Shown here: piece after piece, positions 40,078 to 44,808 of the stretch
Numbering within the stretch: position 1 is the first letter of the stretch
Layout of the letters: every line of letters begins with the position of its first letter
Assembly (NCBI GenBank): GCA_040226215.1
Contig: JAVKFF010000128.1
Span: 1 to 44,808 of the forward strand
Reading direction: 5' to 3'
Length of the DNA stretch: 44,808 nt
Source: JAVKFF01 sp040226215
Lineage (GTDB): Bacteria; Pseudomonadota; Alphaproteobacteria; DSM-16000; Inquilinaceae
The notes under the pieces: generated by a model
What the model was told of the DNA's origin: nothing
Database searches by the model: none
What the model saw: the letters and a program-made list of their open reading frames with translations, nothing else
Made by a program: the position numbers and the translations under genes

Positions 40078-40344
40078 TCAGAAGTTTTTTCCGAGCATCT
40101 CGCGCAGCGTCGAGACGTCCAGGACCGACTCCGCCAGCAGCTTCTTGAGCCGCGCATTCTCCTCTTCGAGCGACCTCAGCCGTTTCGCGTCGCTCGGCTC
40201 CATGCCGCCGTAACGCGACCGCCATTTGTAGAACGTGGCGTCGCTGATCCCGTGCTTGCGGCACAGTTCTGCCGTCCCAAGCCCTGCTGCATGCTCCTTC
40301 AGGATCGCGATGATCTACTCGTCACTGAACCGGCTCCTGCGCAT
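40078..40344 (-). pseudogene. IS3-family transposase orfA with amber stop at codon 10
   Basis: The frame from the ATG at 40344 reads M-R-R-S-R-F-S-D-E, then TAG at 40315-40317 where this family has Gln, then I-I-A-I-L-K-E-H-A-A-G to a TGA at 40078. The helix-turn-helix (C-R-K-H-G-I-S-D-A-T-F-Y-K-W) and the leucine zipper-like tail are intact. Without suppression no OrfA would be made. Confidence 0.88.
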
Positions 40345-40410
40345 CCGCGTCTCTCCTTCTCGGGAGAACAGCCTAACCCAAAATCGGGGGCATTCGTGGG
40401 GGCCGGGTCA

Positions 40411-40980
40411 CACGGCTCTAATCGACGGCATCCGCTGGCGGGCGCCGGAACGGCGCTGGCGACCGGCTGTTGTGGGCTGATCGGGGCTTGCGCCTCGTCA
40501 TCAGATCACGGCGATGGAAGCCCATCTCGCTGACCGGCTGATATTGGCGATAGAGCGCGATGCCGATGCCTTTCGGCGTCTGCTCAATCAGGGCGCAGAT
40601 CTTTCAAGGGAGAAGTTCACGCTCGCCAGAATTTTCAAGGACTTAGCTCTGGTACAGAGAAAGTTTCATGAGCACCTCCGTTTGATCCAATATCGCAATC
40701 TTGCCAAGGTCGATGTCCTCTACAATATCACGTTCGGTATATGTTTCGTGGATTAAGCGAAGGATCGATCGAGCCTCTTCAGAGCAGTAATGTTGCTCCA
40801 TATCTGCGTTCACTGTAATGGCTTCGTCAAGGACGGAGAAGAGATCCAGGTTTTACGAAGGCGTTCGTTCAGAACATAGCCGATCTGATCAAGACCTTCG
40901 TGGAGGAAATTGAAGTTGCCGTGCAGGCGTGGGGGCAGAACCAGTGGAGAGGGGATAGGCATCGAACTGAGCCCGAGATT
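40411..40980. other. Remnant region between the IS element and the next gene
   Basis: 570 bases with fragments on both strands and no complete gene that I can defend. Plus strand: frame 40514-40756 (80 codons, protein-like composition). Minus strand: frame 40643-40801 (52 codons, starting M-E-Q-H-Y-C-S-E-E-A). These overlap, so at most one is real. The plus-strand frame of the next gene is open back to 40819 and reads F-V-Q-N-I-A-D-L-I-K-T-F, so that gene may have lost its front. Confidence 0.35.
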
Positions 40981-41457
40981 ATGACGACGCAGATCACTAC
41001 TCCAACGCAGGACATTACTCCGCAAGAGGCGATCAAGCGGCTTGAGCAGCATTTCGGCTCTCGTGAGGGGATGCTGACGCACACGCTGACGATGCTCTCG
41101 ACGTCTGGGCAGCCGACAGACGTTACCTTCTACAGGCGTAAGCCGCTTTTGGACGTCACGGTCAGCACGAAGATTGGCGCCGCCCGGCTCTACGGGCTTG
41201 AAAGCCATCTACCTCGCTTGCTCAAGCGCATCGAGTTTTCAAATGGCGCTGTCGCAAGTTTGGGAGAGATCTGGACCATCAACCCTATGCCAATGGGCGG
41301 CTTCTCGGCCGAGGAGTTGGCCAGCGTCGACCTCTCGCAGGGCGAAGAGCGACAGGGGCCGCGGGGCGAAACGCTACGAAAAATGATCCGCAAGACCTAC
41401 CATTGCAAAAGCCGAAAAGAGACCGATCACTTTTTGCGTAGATGGATCGCTTCATAG
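40981..41457 (+). CDS. Unknown protein, possibly 5'-truncated
   Basis: 158 residues from the ATG at 40981; a GTG at 40900 would add 27 residues and the frame is open to 40819. The sequence opens T-T-Q-I-T-T-P-T-Q-D-I-T-P-Q-E-A and ends in a basic stretch (K-T-Y-H-C-K-S-R-K-E-T-D-H-F-L-R-R). No signal peptide or membrane helix; no family recognised. The start has only a weak ribosome-binding site. It converges on the STAND gene with 21 bases between the stops. Confidence 0.65.
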   Translation: MTTQITTPTQDITPQEAIKRLEQHFGSREGMLTHTLTMLSTSGQPTDVTFYRRKPLLDVTVSTKIGAARLYGLESHLPRLLKRIEFSNGAVASLGEIWTINPMPMGGFSAEELASVDLSQGEERQGPRGETLRKMIRKTYHCKSRKETDHFLRRWIAS

Positions 41458-41478
41458 CGAACCTAAGCAGCACTCCGG

Positions 41479-44208
41479 CTAATTTTTCGGGCCTCCAAGT
41501 TGAGGAGGCATCTCCCACTGTGGCGGCGGCGGATTCGCCCTCAGATGTGCGATCAAGGCTCGCTGGTTGCGCAGCTCCCACTGGCCCCGCCCGTCCAAGC
41601 CGCCCTCATAGGGTGCCAGGCGCGCCATTTCAGCGTCGGCCTCGTCGAAAGCTCCACAATACGCAAGGACGACGGCGTACTGGCTGCGGACTGGAATAAC
41701 GCGCCCGGCAAGCTTCAACCCCACAATTGTCGGCATCAAATTGCGCTCGATGACATCACGTGCGCCGACGTAGTCGTTTCGGGCTATGAAGTCGTCGACG
41801 AGCTCCTGGCCGACCCTCACGAAGGAATCGAGCGCATGAGCCATCGAATAGAACTTCATCGCGTGGATAGGCGCTAAGCCAGGATTGCTTCCGGATGCCC
41901 TGACCGCCTTTGATTGAAGATCGAGGGAGTCGGCCAGGTGCTTCAGATTATCTGTCTGATCGTTGTCGCCTTTTAGCAGAGGAAGTATCTTGTCAGGATT
42001 ATTGCCCATCACGTCGGCCAGCCTGAGGCCAAGCAGGTCATAATATTCAGCAATCAGGTCAAGGGTGCTGGAAACACACTCGTCCATCATTCCCAGTGCA
42101 AACAGTGCGTGGGCATAGTTGTACTTAGCTACACGAAGGTGTTGCGGCGTCTTTGGGAGAACCCTACTCAATTCCGTCATTGTATTCTTTACGGTCGCGA
42201 CGTCGCCGTCGCGGGCGGCAAAGACCATTCGCTTCATGCTAACGGCTAGGCGCTCGGACAGGCCTAGGTCATTCTCCCGAACAAGGTCGTCCATGCGACC
42301 GAGCTTGCTTCGGATGTCGGCGTCGTCGCCGTCCTTGAAGTGAGCGAAGACGAGGCCGTCGAGGGCCCAGAATCGGTCTTCTGCGGGCATGTCTTCAGAC
42401 GCAGCTGTCTGGGACAGGAACGCAGAAATCTCCTCAATGTAGCCAAGTTCATGAAACAGCTCGTCTGTGGCCATCTCGACCAAAGGCTTCACATTGCCGA
42501 GAGTCACGAACATCCGAAGGAGAAGGAATACCCGTTGGCGATCATGCTCTTTCGGCAGCGCCACCATCAAGAGATCACGAATTGCTTCCTGTGCGGTCTT
42601 GAGCGCTGCAACGCCGCAATCGTTGAGGTACGCGCGCCCGAGCGGACGGATCGCATCGTGAATCTTGAAGCGATCGACGCCGAAGATTTGAATCGAGCCG
42701 CTTGATCGAAGACGGCGATACACTGCAGCCGCGTCGGCTGCCTCCAAGCCGAATGTCCTCTTCAGTACACTGCTGGCTTCGGCTTGTGAGAGCGGAACAT
42801 CACTCAGGCTAAGTGCGGCGACGGCACGGCGTTCATTGTCAGTGTAGGTCTCGAAGACATCCGCGAGAATGAGCTCCTGCGCCGTTTCGACGATGTGCGT
42901 CCGCTCCTCGAGCGCTGTGTAGAGACGATCGACGCTTCCATCATATGACTCGGCGGCAATCTTGAGAGCATTTTGAACATACAGCGGCAAGCCACCTGTG
43001 AGCGTCAGCAAACGCTCATAGTCTGCATAGTCGCCGCGGCATCCAAGCGATGATCCCTCCGCCGCGGCGGTCTCGTTCGACCAACCAAGAAGAGGTTCCG
43101 CCGATATGCCGAGAGTGGCTTCGAGGCGGGCGATCGAGGCGTTTGGTTGAGCGAGCAGGACGAAGCGTAACTGCGGGGACGCTCCAACGAGGGGAGCAAT
43201 GTCTTCGGCGGCAACGCGATGGGCGTTGTCCAGCACCACGGTCGCAATGAGGTCATCTTCTGCAAGGTGACGACCGATCGCGACGAGGACTTCCGTTCCG
43301 CTCGCTCCAGGCAACAGAATTTCCCCCAGGGTGCCGCCGCGTGAGCCAAACATTCGAGCGGCTAGCTCGCGAGCGACGGCGCTTGCCAGAGCGGGACCAG
43401 ACAGGTCTGCAACATCGTAATAGGCGAGTCTGTCGGTCGCGTGCAGAGCGGTCTGGGAAACCCATGAGGTCTTGCCAGCGCCTGAGAAGCCGACGACGAG
43501 CCGAACGCGCTGCGGGCTGACCAGCGTCGGCTCCTTATCTTGTGGCCGGTATCGCAGCGGTGGCGCGGGGAAGTCCTGCAGTTGAACCACCAGTTGCTCA
43601 AAGAGGTCTGGAAGATTCTCGATAGCGAAAGTATGGCTTGGGTTGGGTTCGATACCCGCTGCTGCAGCGAATATCCGCCCCGCGAGTTTCCAAACGAGTG
43701 TTTCGGGTGCCAGGATGGAAAACGGCAGTGTCTCCGCCGCCGCCCGGCATGCTTCGAAGGCGTCGCTAACCGTCTCCCATGGCTTGGGGAGCGACGCCTC
43801 CGCGGAGGCAGACCCGGGGTGCAGGAGCGTTACATCTTTCGGCCAGGCCGCACCTGCAGCGCGTTCAGCTAGATCTGGCCCCGGTACCGTGTTCGACACG
43901 ACGACGAATTGGCAAGCGCCGCTTCGTCGGCCTTCGACGTGCTCTGCGCGAATCTGATCGAACCTCGTGAGCGCGCTCTCAATATCGCTAAAGATAAGAC
44001 GCGATCCGCGCGTTTTGATTTGAGCATAGATGCGCTGCTCGGGAAGCACTAGCTCGACGTCTTCGTCGTTCTCGACAACGACGTGTGTGACGCCCGAACT
44101 TGCGGCGTGGAACAAGCATGCCGCGGCGTAGAGGTGCTGATAGAGAAAACCGCGGTGAACGGCTTCGATGCGAGCAAGTTGGCGAGCGTCTAGGGTGAAA
44201 GTCTCCAT
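41479..44208 (-). CDS. Nuclease-STAND NTPase-helical repeat protein (Avs-like architecture)
   Basis: 909 residues. The N-terminal domain resembles the Cap4/DUF4297 PD-(D/E)XK nuclease: G-F-L-Y-Q-H-L near residue 20, E49-D-V-E52 and Y-A-Q63-I-K65-T-R. A P-loop NTPase of STAND type follows: G240-F-S-G-A-G-K-T247 as Walker A, I-A-T-V-V-L-D327-N as Walker B, a later G-G-L-P-L-Y-V-Q motif and a winged helix (I-H-D-A-I-R-P-L). Residues about 530-890 are helical repeats of TPR kind, a likely sensor. This order fits anti-phage STAND proteins, in which a phage component triggers oligomers and DNA cleavage. It is shorter than most known ones. No ribosome-binding site is seen at the start. Confidence 0.8.
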   Translation of the reverse strand: METFTLDARQLARIEAVHRGFLYQHLYAAACLFHAASSGVTHVVVENDEDVELVLPEQRIYAQIKTRGSRLIFSDIESALTRFDQIRAEHVEGRRSGACQFVVVSNTVPGPDLAERAAGAAWPKDVTLLHPGSASAEASLPKPWETVSDAFEACRAAAETLPFSILAPETLVWKLAGRIFAAAAGIEPNPSHTFAIENLPDLFEQLVVQLQDFPAPPLRYRPQDKEPTLVSPQRVRLVVGFSGAGKTSWVSQTALHATDRLAYYDVADLSGPALASAVARELAARMFGSRGGTLGEILLPGASGTEVLVAIGRHLAEDDLIATVVLDNAHRVAAEDIAPLVGASPQLRFVLLAQPNASIARLEATLGISAEPLLGWSNETAAAEGSSLGCRGDYADYERLLTLTGGLPLYVQNALKIAAESYDGSVDRLYTALEERTHIVETAQELILADVFETYTDNERRAVAALSLSDVPLSQAEASSVLKRTFGLEAADAAAVYRRLRSSGSIQIFGVDRFKIHDAIRPLGRAYLNDCGVAALKTAQEAIRDLLMVALPKEHDRQRVFLLLRMFVTLGNVKPLVEMATDELFHELGYIEEISAFLSQTAASEDMPAEDRFWALDGLVFAHFKDGDDADIRSKLGRMDDLVRENDLGLSERLAVSMKRMVFAARDGDVATVKNTMTELSRVLPKTPQHLRVAKYNYAHALFALGMMDECVSSTLDLIAEYYDLLGLRLADVMGNNPDKILPLLKGDNDQTDNLKHLADSLDLQSKAVRASGSNPGLAPIHAMKFYSMAHALDSFVRVGQELVDDFIARNDYVGARDVIERNLMPTIVGLKLAGRVIPVRSQYAVVLAYCGAFDEADAEMARLAPYEGGLDGRGQWELRNQRALIAHLRANPPPPQWEMPPQLGGPKN

Positions 44209-44356
44209 GCGGCGATTCTATCTATTTGCGAGGGTGATGGCGCGGTCTTTGGCCCGTCACGCGGTCGATGTGCTTGTCCTCGCGACCCGCGCGGTGCCGA
44301 CCGGCGCGACAGAGGGTTTTCTGGACGGTTTCGCTCGACAGAGGTGCTCCATTTGC

Positions 44357-44689
44357 CTAGGGCTCAGACTCATTCAGACCCAGAACGCGATGAGGGTTGC
44401 GAGCGCGACTGCGGACAGGAAGTTGCGGGCAAGCTTGTCGTAGCGGGTGGCGACACGGCGGAAGTCCTTCAGCCTGCAGAAGGCGGCCTCGATGCGCCAG
44501 CGGCTCCGGTAGCGGGCCTCATCATATTCGATCGGAACCTTGCGGTTCGAGCGCCCCGGAATGACGGCCAGGGCACCTTCGGCTTTCAGGCGCCTGCGCA
44601 GCCCATTGGCGTCGTATCCCTTGGGGGACGGCAGTGTGTGCGCGTCACTGGAAATAGCGAGACCGATGATCATCTCCTCCCGATCAGCA
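44357..44689 (-). mobile_element. Truncated IS5-type insertion sequence (3' part)
   Basis: The remnant runs from about CTAG at 44357, where a GGCTCAGACTCATTCAG-like end is seen, to the edge of the IS21-like end at 44690. The left border is approximate. It holds only the C-terminal part of a transposase; the other end and the front of the gene are absent from this window. Confidence 0.6.
44374..44689 (-). pseudogene. IS5-family transposase, C-terminal fragment
   Basis: About 105 codons, open up to the IS21-like end. The C-terminal transposase pattern is clear: K-G-Y-D-A-N-G-L-R-R-R-L, I-P-G-R-S-N-R-K, and Y-R-S-R-W-R-I-E-A-A-F-C-R-L-K-D-F-R-R. It ends A-T-R-Y-D-K-L-A-R-N-F-L. The catalytic DDE core upstream is missing, so it is not functional. 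An ATG inside the fragment at 44673 is not a real start. Confidence 0.85.
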
Positions 44690-44808
44690 TGTCAATCGGC
44701 ACGGAAACGGACCCCCTGCTCGGCGCGCAAAAGGGACCCCCTTCAGGGGCACTGACGACGCAGCCCTGACCATCCCGCAGCCGTAGGCGGAGGGGTGGTC
44801 AGGGCTGC
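44690..44808. mobile_element. End of an IS21-type element running out of the window
   Basis: Starts TGTCAATCGGCACGGAAA at 44690 and carries GGACCCCC-type repeats (44709 and 44734), which I associate with IS21-family ends. Only about 119 bases are visible, so the family call rests on the end sequence. It cuts the IS5-type transposase. Confidence 0.55.
44760..44808. repeat. Long inverted repeat at the window edge, inside the IS21-type end
   Basis: GCAGCCCTGACCA (44760-44772) pairs with TGGTCAGGGCTGC (44796-44808). The stem extends by a G-T pair and CCC/GGG to about 17 pairs around a 15-base loop. It could shield the element from outside transcription or end its own. Confidence 0.85.

Larger units (their letters stand above)
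39215..40410 (-). mobile_element. Degenerate IS3-family (IS407-like group) insertion sequence
   Basis: 1196 bases, typical for the group. The ends read inward as TGACCCTGCCCCCA (39215 on) and TGACCCGGCCCCCA (minus strand from 40410), and further matches continue for about 40 bases, so the ends are clear. It contains orfA and orfB on the minus strand, both broken. The flanking bases (left CGCC, right CACG) show no target duplication, so one flank may have been rearranged. It interrupts the DNA-binding-type gene at 38911. Confidence 0.85.

Noticed and set aside
40411..40480. Remnant of another transposase right of the IS3 element
   Set aside because: The phrase L-I-D-G-I-R-W-R-A vaguely recalls IS5-type transposases, but it is too short to support.

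Overview
The window is GC-rich DNA, almost certainly from an alphaproteobacterium; a Rhodospirillales-like host is my inference. The grounds are strong GC bias at third codon positions, several ECF sigma/anti-sigma pairs, SinR-like XRE regulators, DUF2254, DUF4142, DUF4168 and DUF1761 proteins, and a Fur-box-like site. From about 1 to 34.5 kb the sequence looks like chromosomal backbone. From about 34.5 kb to the end it is an accessory island with lower GC, defence-type genes, decayed genes and insertion-sequence remnants.

Bases 1-12.1 kb form an envelope and signalling block. Four exported proteins (656-1228, 3371-4435, 4582-5751, 7762-8157) are otherwise unrelated but share a Cys-x2-Leu-x10-Cys element (Cys-x13-Cys) close behind the signal peptide; one carries a second, slightly shorter copy. 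Between them lie two related regulators with an N-terminal receiver-like domain and a C-terminal XRE helix-turn-helix (5748-6512, 6670-7749). A hybrid histidine kinase and an OmpR-like response regulator (8322-11468) are transcribed divergently. Two paralogous small proteins of lipoprotein type (1-459 and 11580-12122) flank the block.

Bases 12.2-22.4 kb hold an ECF sigma/RskA-type anti-sigma pair; an AraC regulator followed by a carboxymuconolactone decarboxylase-like protein, a DUF4142 protein and a cupredoxin; a glutathione S-transferase divergent from a MarR regulator, with two palindromic operators between them; a DUF1761 membrane protein; and a second ECF pair. The second pair's anti-sigma ends in a surface-antigen-like domain that also occurs in a nearby lipoprotein. 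A Gly/Pro-repeat exported protein is divergent from this sigma gene, and both directions carry the same promoter-like pattern (GGAAT-N17-CGTA).

Bases 22.4-34.5 kb hold a possibly Fur-controlled unknown protein, a calcium-type P-type ATPase, a tandem universal stress protein, an HPF/RaiA-like protein, a 70-residue protein with a near-ideal Shine-Dalgarno sequence, two SAM-dependent enzymes, a third ECF sigma/anti-sigma pair with a divergent DUF4168 protein (again matching promoter-like elements on both strands, GGAACC-N16-TGTC), two small exported proteins and a CNNM/CorC-type transporter.

Bases 34.5-44.8 kb are the island: a protein with two PD-(D/E)XK nuclease motifs, a divergent HEPN plus DUF3800 gene pair, a DNA-binding-type pseudogene cut by a dead IS3-family element (39215-40410), an unknown gene, a nuclease-STAND NTPase-helical repeat protein of Avs-like architecture, a truncated IS5-type transposase and the end of what looks like an IS21-type element. 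The HEPN/DUF3800 pair and the dual nuclease are the best candidates for a little-described defence system. The Cys-x13-Cys proteins with their receiver-like XRE regulators are the best candidate for an undescribed envelope signalling system.
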